A stretch of 15,294 nucleotides of DNA, taken from assembly GCA_946482625.1 (NCBI GenBank), contig CAMLSH010000034.1, positions 1-15,294 of the forward strand, given 5' to 3'. Shown one piece after another: positions 1 to 7,505 of this stretch. The position numbers were made by a program, and so were the translations under genes. The notes beneath the pieces are model-generated. The model made no database searches, was not told the origin of the DNA, and saw only the letters and a program-made list of their open reading frames with translations. Position 1 is the first letter of the stretch, and every line of letters starts with the position of its first letter. Source of the DNA: an uncultured Opitutaceae bacterium (GTDB taxonomy: Bacteria; Verrucomicrobiota; Verrucomicrobiae; Opitutales; Opitutaceae).

Positions 1-1245
1 TTTCAGATCCACGTCGTCTGGACCGAGCCGCCCGACCTCAACCCGTCGCGCGGCTGGTACACGCCGCCCGCGGAAAGCCGCCCCGTTTTCAGCCTCCAGA
101 TCCTGGATACGATCCGCATCGGCCGCCGCTTCTGGCGCCCGGCAGTCGTCTGGCTCCCCTTCAAAGCCCGCGCCGCCCACCGGATCAAATCCACACTCCG
201 TCTCCTCGGCCTCTGGCGCGACGCACCCCGTCCCTCTCTTAAAACATCCACTGCCGACGTTAAACTAGCGCCACCAAAGGTGCCGCCGTCCTGGGGCGCC
301 CCAGCCTCAGCCGCCGAGACGGCCTTCATCCACGCCGCCATCGCCCGTCACCGTCCCGACGTCGTAATCGCCAACTACGCCTGGATCTCCGCCGCCTTTT
401 CTTCGTTCAACTTAAACTCCCCAACTTCGACTGGCATGGCAATCGGCGCGCCGCATGCGCCCCTCGCCGTGCTCACCCACGACGTCCGCCATCGCCAGCT
501 CCACCTTCGCGACGGCATTCCCCTCGAAGTCCTCGACGAACACACGCCCCTCGCCGCCGAACTCGCCCAGCTCGCCCCGGCCGACGCCCTCATCGCCATC
601 CAGTCCACCGAAGCAGTCGTCTTCGCGCGCCACTTTCCCGCCAAGCGCATCGTCACCGCGCCCATGTCCGCCGCGCTCCGGCCACTGCCCGTCCCGCCCG
701 CGCCCGTCGCGCTTTTCGTCGGCAGCGGCCACGGCCCCAATCTCACCGGTCTCCGCTGGTTCCTCGCCCACGTCTGGCCCGACATCCGCCGCGAACTCCC
801 CGCCGCCCGCCTGCTCGTCGCCGGCTCCATCTGCGCCTCCGTCACGGAAACGCTCCCCGCTGGCGTCGAAAAACTCGGCCGCCTCCCCGATCTCTCCACC
901 GCCTACGCGCAGGCCTCCGTCGTCATCGCGCCCATCCTTCAAGGCAGCGGCATCAAAATCAAAATCCTCGAAGCCCTCAGCTTCGGCCGCGCCTGTGTGA
1001 CGACCTCCGTCGGCGCCGAAGGTCTCGAAACCCTCCGCCCCGCGCTCCGTGTCGCGGATACACCCGAAACCTTCACCCGCGACACCCTCGCCCTGCTCCG
1101 CGATCCTGCCTTGGCAACCGCCACCGCCGCCACACTTCAGGACCTCTCGCGCGAACACCTTTCCCCCGAAACCTGCTACGGCCCCGTCGCACGCTTGCTT
1201 CGCGAACTGCCCACCCGAAAATCGGCCGCCTCCCGCTCCGCATGA
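1..1245 (+). CDS. GT4-type glycosyltransferase, 5' end outside window
   Basis: The frame is open from base 1 to the TGA at 1243-1245, so the gene begins to the left of the window; the GTG at 280 is an internal codon. 414 residues are visible. The C-terminal half is a GT-B nucleotide-sugar binding domain of the Glyco_trans_1_4 kind: 'ALFVGSGHGPNLTGLRWF' near residue 238, 'LLVAGS' near 272, then 'QGSGIKIKILEALSFGR' and 'VGAEG' near 315-341, the usual place for donor contacts. An acceptor-side 'VLTHDVRHRQ' lies near residue 157. Expected role: cytoplasmic transfer of a sugar from a nucleotide donor to a growing glycan; donor and acceptor cannot be told. It resembles the gene at 10010-11233 along its length. 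The linker at bases 399-445 is lower in GC and about ten residues longer than in that paralog. The stop overlaps the next start as ATGA. Confidence 0.9.
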   Translation, partial: FQIHVVWTEPPDLNPSRGWYTPPAESRPVFSLQILDTIRIGRRFWRPAVVWLPFKARAAHRIKSTLRLLGLWRDAPRPSLKTSTADVKLAPPKVPPSWGAPASAAETAFIHAAIARHRPDVVIANYAWISAAFSSFNLNSPTSTGMAIGAPHAPLAVLTHDVRHRQLHLRDGIPLEVLDEHTPLAAELAQLAPADALIAIQSTEAVVFARHFPAKRIVTAPMSAALRPLPVPPAPVALFVGSGHGPNLTGLRWFLAHVWPDIRRELPAARLLVAGSICASVTETLPAGVEKLGRLPDLSTAYAQASVVIAPILQGSGIKIKILEALSFGRACVTTSVGAEGLETLRPALRVADTPETFTRDTLALLRDPALATATAATLQDLSREHLSPETCYGPVARLLRELPTRKSAASRSA

Positions 1246-2228
1246 CACTCGTCCGCATCGTCAAATCCTGGACCAAACCCGATCTCCTCCGGCAAACGCC
1301 CGGCGGCACCGGCACCTGGGGCGACATCCGCTTCACCCTCGATCCCGTCGAGCGCTGCGACTACCTGGTCCTGCTCAACCACGTTCCCGAGGCTATCACC
1401 GTCAAAGTGCCCCGCGAAAACATCTGGTGCTTCATCCAGGAACCGCCCCTGCCCGCCTACCGCTGCTTCGAAAAGGGTTTCCGTCACTATCACCGCGTTT
1501 TCACCCAGGATCTCCGTCTGCACGGCCCAAAATTCACGCAGTCGCACGGTTCGTTGCCCTGGCACGTAGGAAAAACCTACGACGAACTCAAAGCCTCCGA
1601 GCCTCCGCCAAAAACAAAAAACCTCGCCTGGATCACCAGCAATCTCGGCGCTCACAAGGGCCATCGCCTGCGTCTCCAATTTCTCGATCGCCTGCGCAGC
1701 TCCGGCGTGCCGTTCGATCTTTTCGGCCGCGGTTTTAACCCGGTGGCCGACAAGTGGGACGGCCTCGCGCCTTATCGCTACGCTATCGCCGTCGAGAACC
1801 ATTCCTGCCCCGATTACTGGACCGAGAAAATCGCCGACTGCTTCCTCGCCGGAGCGATGCCCATTTATTTCGGCGCGACCAATCTCACGTCTTATTTCCC
1901 CGCCGACTCCTTCGTCTGGATCGACATCAACGCCCCCGCCGCTCCTCAACGCGTCGCCGAGATCGTTGCCTCCGACCTCGCCGAGAAAAATCAGGCCGCC
2001 CTCCACGAAGCGCGCCGCCGCGTCCTCGATGAACACAATCTATTCCCGCGCCTCGCACGCCTCATCGCCGAAGACCGACACGCCCGGCGCACTTCGTCAG
2101 CTGCATCCCCGGTCACATTGCCGCACATCCCTGATCACAGCGTTTACTTCCTCAACAACACTCCGCTCCAGCGTCTGCAACACGCCGCGCTACGCCGCCT
2201 GCGCCGATTGATCGGCCGGCCTGATTGA
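1242..2228 (+). CDS. GT10-family (fucosyltransferase-fold) glycosyltransferase
   Basis: 328 residues. The diagnostic stretch is at residues 178-231: 'YRYAIAVENHSCPDYWTEKI', then 'AGAMPIYFGA' and 'YFPADSFVWIDI'. This follows the alpha-1,3-fucosyltransferase (GT10) donor-binding pattern of F/Y-x-IA-x-EN, DY-x-TEK, AG-x-P-x-x-G, and P-x-x-SF. The N-terminal half has 'WCFIQEPPLPAY' (62-73), like the ES/EP-P segment of the acceptor domain. No signal peptide or membrane segment is seen, so it should act in the cytoplasm or at the inner face of the membrane. Known GT10 enzymes use GDP-fucose; whether this one does is inference, and no GDP-fucose synthesis genes are in view. ATG 1242 overlaps the previous stop by four bases, with no Shine-Dalgarno, suggesting coupling. 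The last 45 residues are basic and proline-rich and outside the conserved domain. Confidence 0.88.
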   Translation: MTLVRIVKSWTKPDLLRQTPGGTGTWGDIRFTLDPVERCDYLVLLNHVPEAITVKVPRENIWCFIQEPPLPAYRCFEKGFRHYHRVFTQDLRLHGPKFTQSHGSLPWHVGKTYDELKASEPPPKTKNLAWITSNLGAHKGHRLRLQFLDRLRSSGVPFDLFGRGFNPVADKWDGLAPYRYAIAVENHSCPDYWTEKIADCFLAGAMPIYFGATNLTSYFPADSFVWIDINAPAAPQRVAEIVASDLAEKNQAALHEARRRVLDEHNLFPRLARLIAEDRHARRTSSAASPVTLPHIPDHSVYFLNNTPLQRLQHAALRRLRRLIGRPD

Positions 2229-2263
2229 CGCTTTCCTTCACCCACCCAGCCTCGTTCCAGTCG

Positions 2264-3184
2264 ATGCAGACGCCCGTCACCTTCCTCGTTTTCAACCGGC
2301 CCGACCTCACCGCGCAGGTCTTCGCCCGCATTCGTGCCGCGCGCCCGCCGAAGCTCCTCGTCGTTTGCGACGGCCCACGTCCCAACCGCCCCGACGACGC
2401 CATCAAAGTCGCCGAGGTCCGCAAACTGATCGACGACGGCATCGACTGGCCATGCGAGGTGCTTCGCAATTTCGCCGAACAAAACCTCGGCTGCCGCAAC
2501 CGTATCGCCTCCGGCCTTACGTGGGCGTTCGAACAGGTCGAAGAATCCATCATCCTCGAAGACGACTGCCTGCCCGACCCCAGTTTCTTCACCTTCGCCG
2601 AAGCCATGCTCACGCGCTACCGCGATGACGCCCGCGTCATGCATGTCGCCGGCTCCAACCTCATCCACTGCGGCCAGCCTGTCAGCGCCAGCTACTCCTT
2701 CAGTCGCCATCCGTGGATCTGGGGCTGGGCCACCTGGCGCCGGGCCTGGCAACACTACGATCTTTCCATGCAGACTTGGGACTCTCGTCTCGATACTTTA
2801 CGCGCCAGCTACTCCAGCGGTTGGGAGAGGCAATACTGGCTCCACACCCTCAACGAAGCGCGGCTCAAACCCGACGTCATCAACACGTGGGATTTCTCCT
2901 GGCACTACACCTGCCGCTCGCTCAACGGCCTCTGCATCCATCCCACGAAAAACCTGATAGAAAATCTAGGCTTCGGCGTGGACGCCACGCACACACAGGC
3001 GGAGATGTCGCGCCTGCACCGCCGCGCCATGCCCCTCGGTGAACTGATCGCCCCGTCCTCGGAAAAAGTCTCCCGCTACCAAGACGAACTCATCAGCCGT
3101 ATGTACGCCGGTGAACCCGTTGATTTCAAAAGCAACGTGAAGTCGTATCTCCGTATCTGGAAAGACTCCTTGTCCCGGAGCTGA
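2264..3184 (+). CDS. GT-A nucleotide-diphospho-sugar transferase
   Basis: 306 residues from ATG 2264. A TTG at 2225 would add 13 residues and overlap the previous stop, but 'MQTPVTFLVFNRPDLT' is the usual start of this family, so I prefer 2264. 'LLVVCDGPRP' (31-40) closes the second strand. 'IILEDDCLPDPSFF' (96-109) holds the acidic DXD-like metal and nucleotide site at E99-D101. 'PWIWGWATWRRAW' and 'TWDFSWHYTCRSLNG' are family landmarks; the latter is followed by 'NLIENLGFGVDATHT'. The family is annotated as glycosyltransferase family 2-like or HlpA-like, and is distantly related to GT13 GlcNAc-transferase I. It is likely cytoplasmic and adds one sugar to the cluster's glycan. Neither start has a Shine-Dalgarno. 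The sugar donor cannot be read from the sequence. Confidence 0.87.
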   Translation: MQTPVTFLVFNRPDLTAQVFARIRAARPPKLLVVCDGPRPNRPDDAIKVAEVRKLIDDGIDWPCEVLRNFAEQNLGCRNRIASGLTWAFEQVEESIILEDDCLPDPSFFTFAEAMLTRYRDDARVMHVAGSNLIHCGQPVSASYSFSRHPWIWGWATWRRAWQHYDLSMQTWDSRLDTLRASYSSGWERQYWLHTLNEARLKPDVINTWDFSWHYTCRSLNGLCIHPTKNLIENLGFGVDATHTQAEMSRLHRRAMPLGELIAPSSEKVSRYQDELISRMYAGEPVDFKSNVKSYLRIWKDSLSRS

Positions 3185-3187
3185 TTC

Positions 3188-4114
3188 ATGAATCCGCCCG
3201 CGATCTCCGTCGTCATCCCGGCCTACAACGCCGCCGAGTACCTCGAAAGCGCGCTCGCCAGCGTGCAGGCGCAGACGTTCGCAGACTTCGAAATCGTCGT
3301 CGTCGACGACGGCTCCAAAGACAACACCAAGGCGCTGCTCGACTCCCTCGCCGCGCGCGAACCCCGTCTCCGCGTCATCAGCCGCCCCAACACCGGCATC
3401 GTCGGCGCGCTCAACGACGCCCTCGCCGCCGCCCGCGGCGAATTCGTCGCCCGCATGGACGCCGACGACCTCTGCCTCCCGCAGCGCTTCGAAAAACAAA
3501 TCGCCTTCCTTCGCGCCCACGCTGACTGCGTCTGTGTCGGCTCCGCCTTCCTCTACATAGACGCCGCCGGCCGCTACATCAAAGAGTGCACCCGCCCGAC
3601 AGATCACACCGCCATCGAGCGCGAACTCCTCTCCGGCAACGGCGGCATCATCATCCACCCCTCGGCGATGTTCCGTCGCGCCGCCATCGAACAGGTCGGC
3701 CGCTACCGCGAAAAAGCCCAGTGGATCGAGGACCTCGATCTCTACCTCCGCCTCGCGCAAGCCGGCCGCCTCGCAAATCTCCCAGAGGTTCTCTTCCACT
3801 ACCGCTTCCACGAACAGAGTGTGAACTTCACGCGCAATCAGGGTCGTCACGAACGCAAGCTCGCCATCCTCGCCGAAGCCCACGCCGCCCGCAGTCTCCC
3901 CTTCGATCCCGCCCACTTTCCGCAGCCCGCGATCAACACGTCCATCTCGACCGACGACCTTCGCGACTTCGCCGTGACCTCCCTCCGCTACGGGAAAAAT
4001 GGCCGTCCGTGGTACTACGCCTTCCGCGCACTCCGCGCCCAACCCGGTAGCCGCAAATCATGGCGCACCTTCACTTACGTCCTCAAACATCGCCTCGGCC
4101 TCCTCCCGAAATAG
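3188..4114 (+). CDS. GT2 family glycosyltransferase
   Basis: 308 residues, a textbook GT2/GT-A enzyme. 'ISVVIPAYNAAEYL' opens the Rossmann-like fold at residues 6-19. 'VVVDDGSKDNT' (37-47) is the nucleotide-binding region. 'ARMDADDLCLP' (88-98) carries the DXD metal site at D91-D93. 'WIEDLDLYLRLA' (179-190) supplies the ED pair that usually contains the catalytic base. The C-terminal 70 residues have no transmembrane segment, so this is a soluble or peripheral transferase, not a processive synthase. GGAG at 3177-3180, seven bases before ATG 3188, is one of the few good Shine-Dalgarno sites in the cluster. The gap from the previous stop is three bases, so the two genes are almost certainly co-transcribed. 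Donor and acceptor are unknown. Confidence 0.93.
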   Translation: MNPPAISVVIPAYNAAEYLESALASVQAQTFADFEIVVVDDGSKDNTKALLDSLAAREPRLRVISRPNTGIVGALNDALAAARGEFVARMDADDLCLPQRFEKQIAFLRAHADCVCVGSAFLYIDAAGRYIKECTRPTDHTAIERELLSGNGGIIIHPSAMFRRAAIEQVGRYREKAQWIEDLDLYLRLAQAGRLANLPEVLFHYRFHEQSVNFTRNQGRHERKLAILAEAHAARSLPFDPAHFPQPAINTSISTDDLRDFAVTSLRYGKNGRPWYYAFRALRAQPGSRKSWRTFTYVLKHRLGLLPK

Positions 4115-4164
4115 CCGTCTTCCGCCTCTTTGCATTCACCCTCTCGCTCTGTCGTCCATTTGAA

Positions 4165-5130
4165 ATGAATCCTCTGCGCAAACTCATTCATCGCACCATG
4201 GAGATCTCCGGCCTTGATCGCCGGATCAACGCCGATGACGTCAATCGCCGCCGTGAGATACGCGCCGCAAAAAAATTCGCCACCGTCCCCGCCGCGGAGG
4301 GCAACGCTTGGATTCTCGACCTCATCCGCTCCGGCCGGCCCGCCGCCATCGGCAAACTCGGCTCAAGCGAATGCTGGGCCCTCGCCTGGCACCTTCAGCT
4401 GAAGCGGTTCTACAAATACACTTGGTCCGCCCCGTCCTTCGGCGAACTCGATCTCGCCGAGCAGTCCGGCGTCTTTCCTAACAACGAAGAGACCTTTCAC
4501 CGCTTCTCCGAAATCTATCTCGAACGCCTCCGCCTCTTCGACGGCGTCGCGGTCTGGCACAACACCGGCGAGACCGAAATCCTCTCGCGCTTTTGCCCCG
4601 ACGCACGCCGCCTCGAACTGCTCGCGCTCGAGCCCTATTTCCACACGCCCGGCTGGTCCTCCGCACTCGCCGGCAAACGCGTCCTCGTTGTCCATCCCTT
4701 CGAAAAAAGCATCCGCAGCCAGTTCGAACGCCGCGCCGAACTCTGGCCTGCCCAGCCCGATATCCTGCCGCCTTTCGAACTCGAGTTCGTGAAGTCCCCC
4801 TACGGTTTTTCGAAGAACGATTTCGTCGACTGGCTCGACATGAACCGCTGGCTCGAAAACCAAGTCGAGGCATGCTTCCGCAAAAAACCGTTCGACGTAG
4901 CGCTCATCGGTTGCGGAGCCGCCGGACTTCCCCTGGCCGGTTTCGTGAAAAAACTGGGTGCCATCGGCATTCACACCGGCGGCGCCACACAGCTGTTTTT
5001 CGGCATCCGCGGCGGACGCTGGGATCTCCGCCCTGAGTTCCAGCCTTTCTTCAACGACGCCTGGGTCCGCCCCCGCCCCGAGGAAACGCCCCAGGAAGCC
5101 AAGAAAGTGGACAAAGGAGGCTACTGGTAG
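4165..5130 (+). CDS. Conserved protein of polysaccharide loci, possible GT-D-like transferase
   Basis: 321 residues from ATG 4165. The frame is open to an ATG at 4060, but the extra 35 residues overlap the previous gene and read as its shadow, so the start is placed after that stop. Visible motifs are 'AIGKLGSSE' (61-69), 'GKRVLVVHPFEKSIRSQF' (170-187), 'DVALIGCGAAGLPLAGFVKK' (244-263), 'IHTGGATQLFFGIRGGRW' (269-286), and 'NDAWVRP' (297-303). I recognise this pattern from unnamed proteins in surface-polysaccharide clusters. The arrangement of a G-S/D-x-E site near the N-terminus and a late G-rich 'G-A-x-G-x-P-L-A' segment followed by G-G recalls GT-D-fold transferases (former DUF1792), but that link is my inference. 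No signal peptide or membrane helix is seen. There is no Shine-Dalgarno. The final ten residues are polar and probably disordered. Confidence 0.82.
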   Translation: MNPLRKLIHRTMEISGLDRRINADDVNRRREIRAAKKFATVPAAEGNAWILDLIRSGRPAAIGKLGSSECWALAWHLQLKRFYKYTWSAPSFGELDLAEQSGVFPNNEETFHRFSEIYLERLRLFDGVAVWHNTGETEILSRFCPDARRLELLALEPYFHTPGWSSALAGKRVLVVHPFEKSIRSQFERRAELWPAQPDILPPFELEFVKSPYGFSKNDFVDWLDMNRWLENQVEACFRKKPFDVALIGCGAAGLPLAGFVKKLGAIGIHTGGATQLFFGIRGGRWDLRPEFQPFFNDAWVRPRPEETPQEAKKVDKGGYW

Positions 5131-5163
5131 AAGGCGCTTATCGCGTCCCGCCCAGCCTCGCGC

Positions 5164-6087
5164 ATGAAACTCGCAGTCCTCCTCCCGCTCGGCCCGTCGC
5201 CCACGGCCGCAGACCGCTTCGACGATAGCCTTCACGCGCTGTCCATCTTCGCACCGTCGGTCGGCCCCGTGGTCGTCATCAACGACGGTAACTCCCGGCA
5301 GGCGCTCACCGCGTCGTTCGCCAGGCACGGACTTCATGGCATCGTCCTCGACAATCCCCGCCTCCCCGGCTCGTCGCCCTGGCGAGGCGGCCTCACGTGC
5401 GGGCTCGCTCACGGATTCGCTCATCTCCGGCAAAACTTCCCCGACCACCACATCTTGCGAATGGACGACGACGCCCTCGTCGTCCGCCCGTTCCTCGAGC
5501 CGCTCGCCCGCCTCATCGCCTCCGACCCATGCGTCGGCCTCATCGGTTCAGTGAACCTCAAGATGATCCCCGACGCGTCGCCCACGACCATGCCATGGTC
5601 GGCGGAAATCATGGGACTCGCCCTGCCGTTCGTCCCCTGGCCCCGCTTTCCACGCTACCGCTCCAATCTCTCAGGCGTGCGGGGAGCACTGCGGAGACTG
5701 ATCAGGCGTGCACGAAAATTCGGATACACGTGGGCCTGCCACGCCAACGGCGGCGCCTACGTGGTGACCGCCCCCGCCAATCGCGCGATCGGCCAACTGC
5801 CCGAACTTTCCTACCCCGGGGTCATCTCGACCGACGAGATCACCGAGGACGTTTTTTTCTCCCTCTTGGTCCACGCCGCCGGCCTGCGCCTGTTGCCCCA
5901 ACAATCTCCCGGCGACGTCATCGCCTCCTGCTGGCAAGGCCTCATCGGCGGCCCCGATCTCTCCTCCGTCTGGACGCGCGAAAACGCCATTCTCCACAGC
6001 CTCAAAGACCATCACGGCCTCAACGAACAACGCAGCCGCGAGTGGTTCCGCGAACGCCGCCAGGAGTTCGCCCAACGCTCCACCTAG
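5164..6087 (+). CDS. GT2-like (GT-A fold) glycosyltransferase
   Basis: 307 residues. The N-terminus 'MKLAVLLPLG' forms the first strand. 'VVVINDGN' (36-43) takes the place of the GT2 VDDGS motif. 'ILRMDDDALVVRPF' (97-110) holds a DDD metal site at 101-103. 'HANGGAYVVTAP' and 'STDEITEDVFFSLL' lie near residues 197-239; the E-D pair in the latter is the likely counterpart of the GT2 catalytic-base motif. A basic stretch of about 25 residues ('GALRRLIRRARKFGY' region) sits between the two halves and could contact phospholipid or membrane. No transmembrane helix is seen. ATG 5164 lies 33 bases after the previous stop, without a nearby Shine-Dalgarno; the AAAGGAGG at 5112-5119 is too far away. This is a divergent member, so the specific family is less certain than the fold. 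Confidence 0.85.
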   Translation: MKLAVLLPLGPSPTAADRFDDSLHALSIFAPSVGPVVVINDGNSRQALTASFARHGLHGIVLDNPRLPGSSPWRGGLTCGLAHGFAHLRQNFPDHHILRMDDDALVVRPFLEPLARLIASDPCVGLIGSVNLKMIPDASPTTMPWSAEIMGLALPFVPWPRFPRYRSNLSGVRGALRRLIRRARKFGYTWACHANGGAYVVTAPANRAIGQLPELSYPGVISTDEITEDVFFSLLVHAAGLRLLPQQSPGDVIASCWQGLIGGPDLSSVWTRENAILHSLKDHHGLNEQRSREWFRERRQEFAQRST

Positions 6088-6326
6088 AGCGGTTCAATGA
6101 AGCCCATAGCCGAGTCACTCAAGACGCGGCGTGCGCGCATCGAGGTGTTCCGCGGAATAATCTATTCGGCTACGGCCACAGTTTCGATGAGTGCGCTCCA
6201 GCTTCGACACCGGTGCGCCCTCCGCAGCCATCGCCCTTCCCACAGCGGTCGACGGCGCTCCCCTGGGAAAAATTTTGACGTTTCTCGTTGTGGCGAGCGG
6301 CACGTCTTCAAACGTGGCGGCCAGCC
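6088..6326. other. Intergenic stretch, no gene assigned
   Basis: 239 bases separate two glycosyltransferase genes, the longest gap in the cluster. Short open frames exist on both strands, but none has the C-ending codon pattern of the neighbours throughout or a recognisable motif. An A/T-rich patch near 6268-6276 runs into TTGACG (6275-6280), like a -35 box, but no matching -10 lies 16-18 bases downstream. A 5-bp inverted repeat (CACGT/ACGTG, 6301-6316) sits just before the next ATG. A decayed gene or intergenic repeat is possible but unproven. Confidence 0.5.
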
Positions 6327-7505
6327 ATGAGCGAAACACCACGGAAACGCACCCTCGTCTATTTCGGCCACGTCCCAGCCGAAGGCGCCGGCAGCGCCAT
6401 CATCGTTTACCGCCACCTCCGTCGTTTCGCCGAGGCCGGCTGGGATGTCCGTGTAGTCGCCGACTGGGGACAACCACACGACTGGTGCCGCAAACACAAC
6501 TGGCCCGTCCTCGAGCTCAGCCACCGCAAACCGTTCTGGCCGCCCTTCAATCCCGACCGACCGCTCTCCCGCGCCTTCCGCGCCTGGCTCTGGGCCGGCG
6601 AAACCCGCGCCTGGCTCGGCGCCACGCGACCCGACGCCGTCTTCACCTACCTCTCCGCTTTCAGCGACACGCTTTCCCTCGCCGCCGTCGGCTTCGCCCG
6701 CCGCTACCGGTTGCCGCTCGCGACGATCATCCACGACGACGCCCGCGACTTCGTGAAATCCACCGACGAAGGCGCCCGCGCTCACGCCCGCCGCCAGTGG
6801 ATCGTCGAGAACTCCACCAAAGCCTGGTTCGCCTCCCCGGGCCTCGCCGCCTGCTTCACGCTCCCCGAAAAAATCATCGGCGTCCTCCCCCCCATCCCCG
6901 AAGGCGCCACCGTTTCCTCCGACCTACTCGCTACCCGCTATTCGCTACCCGCTACTTCAGCAGCTCCGCTGCTGATCTACGCAGGCAACTACTGGCCGCC
7001 CCAGATTCCCGTCCTCGCCGAACTCGCCACCGCGATTCACGCCGGCGGAGGACAACTCCAGGCCGTGCTCAAAGAAAACGCCGGCCACGTCGCCACCCTC
7101 CGGGCAGCCGGCATCGACTGGCGCGCGCCATTTCCGAAAAACACCGAAGCCCTCGATTACTACCGCGACCGCGCCTCCGCCATGCTCGTCAGCTACGCGC
7201 GCACGAGCGACGACATGCCTTGGACCCGCACGAGCTTCCCGAGCAAACTGATCGAGTACTGCCACCTCGGCCTTCCCCTCGTCATCATCGCGCCCGAAGA
7301 CACCGCCATCGTCCAGTGGGCGCGCGCGCGTAACTTTCCCGACGTCTTCGCTCCCACCGATTCCGCCGGCATTGCCGATTACACGACAAAACTCCGCGAC
7401 CCCGCCTTCCGCCGCGACCGCGCCGCCCTCTCGCTCTCCTTCGCCCGCGGCGAATTCAATCCCGCCACGATCCAGCAGCAACTCGTCGATAGTCTGAACC
7501 GATGA
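6327..7505 (+). CDS. GT4-like (GT-B fold) glycosyltransferase
   Basis: 392 residues from ATG 6327. The frame is open further upstream to 6288, but the residues there (tryptophan- and arginine-rich) do not look native, while 'RTLVYFGHVPAEGAGSAII' (8-26) is a normal GT-B opening with the glycine-rich acceptor loop. 'HLRRFAEAGWDVRVVADWG' (30-48) completes the first unit. 'IIHDDARDF' (134-142) resembles the interdomain acceptor segment. The C-terminal domain begins at 'PLLIYAGNYWPPQIP' (214-228) and has 'TSFPSKLIEYCHLGLPLVII' (302-321), the usual donor-binding region of Glyco_trans_4/1 enzymes. Residues 199-213, between the two domains, are encoded by a tandem repeat and hairpin (see 6929-6975) and look like an in-frame insertion. 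Likely cytoplasmic; donor unknown. Confidence 0.85.
   Translation: MSETPRKRTLVYFGHVPAEGAGSAIIVYRHLRRFAEAGWDVRVVADWGQPHDWCRKHNWPVLELSHRKPFWPPFNPDRPLSRAFRAWLWAGETRAWLGATRPDAVFTYLSAFSDTLSLAAVGFARRYRLPLATIIHDDARDFVKSTDEGARAHARRQWIVENSTKAWFASPGLAACFTLPEKIIGVLPPIPEGATVSSDLLATRYSLPATSAAPLLIYAGNYWPPQIPVLAELATAIHAGGGQLQAVLKENAGHVATLRAAGIDWRAPFPKNTEALDYYRDRASAMLVSYARTSDDMPWTRTSFPSKLIEYCHLGLPLVIIAPEDTAIVQWARARNFPDVFAPTDSAGIADYTTKLRDPAFRRDRAALSLSFARGEFNPATIQQQLVDSLNR
6929..6956 (+). repeat. Tandem 14-bp repeat inside a coding gene
   Basis: Two adjacent 14-base copies, CGCTACCCGCTATT and CGCTACCCGCTACT, differ at one base. They encode part of 'LATRYSLPAT' in the linker between the two GT-B domains. Because 14 is not a multiple of three, the two copies are read in different frames, as expected for DNA repeats captured by a gene rather than a protein repeat. 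The bases just before (CTACT at 6924-6928) look like a partial further unit. Confidence 0.85.
6957..6975. repeat. Hairpin directly after the tandem repeat
   Basis: TCAGCAGC and GCTGCTGA form a perfect 8-bp stem with a 3-base loop (TCC). It abuts the tandem 14-mer and is also coding, giving the 'SAAPLL' junction into the donor-binding domain. With the 14-mer it may form one mobile repeat unit. Confidence 0.7.

Noticed and set aside
280..1245. GTG at 280 as the start of the first glycosyltransferase
   Set aside because: The frame is open to base 1 with normal codon use, and the part before 280 is needed for the N-terminal GT-B domain.
2966..4042. Long minus-strand open frame (358 codons) opposite the GT2 gene, and similar ones at 412-1248, 1176-2036, 4363-5451 and 8764-9738
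   Set aside because: Their products are Gly/Glu/Asp/Ala/Val-rich with no motifs. They arise because the sense genes use C-ending codons, which removes stops on the opposite strand.
5112..5119. AAAGGAGG as a ribosome site for the gene at 5164
   Set aside because: It is 44 bases from the ATG and no start codon in the right frame lies closer.
6275..6303. Possible promoter with TTGACG at 6275-6280
   Set aside because: No -10-like hexamer at 16-18 bases; the sequence there is GC-rich.
6097..6330. 77-codon plus-strand ORF before the GT4-like gene
   Set aside because: The second half is Arg/His/Ser-rich with no motif, it runs over the next start, and codon use is unlike real genes here.
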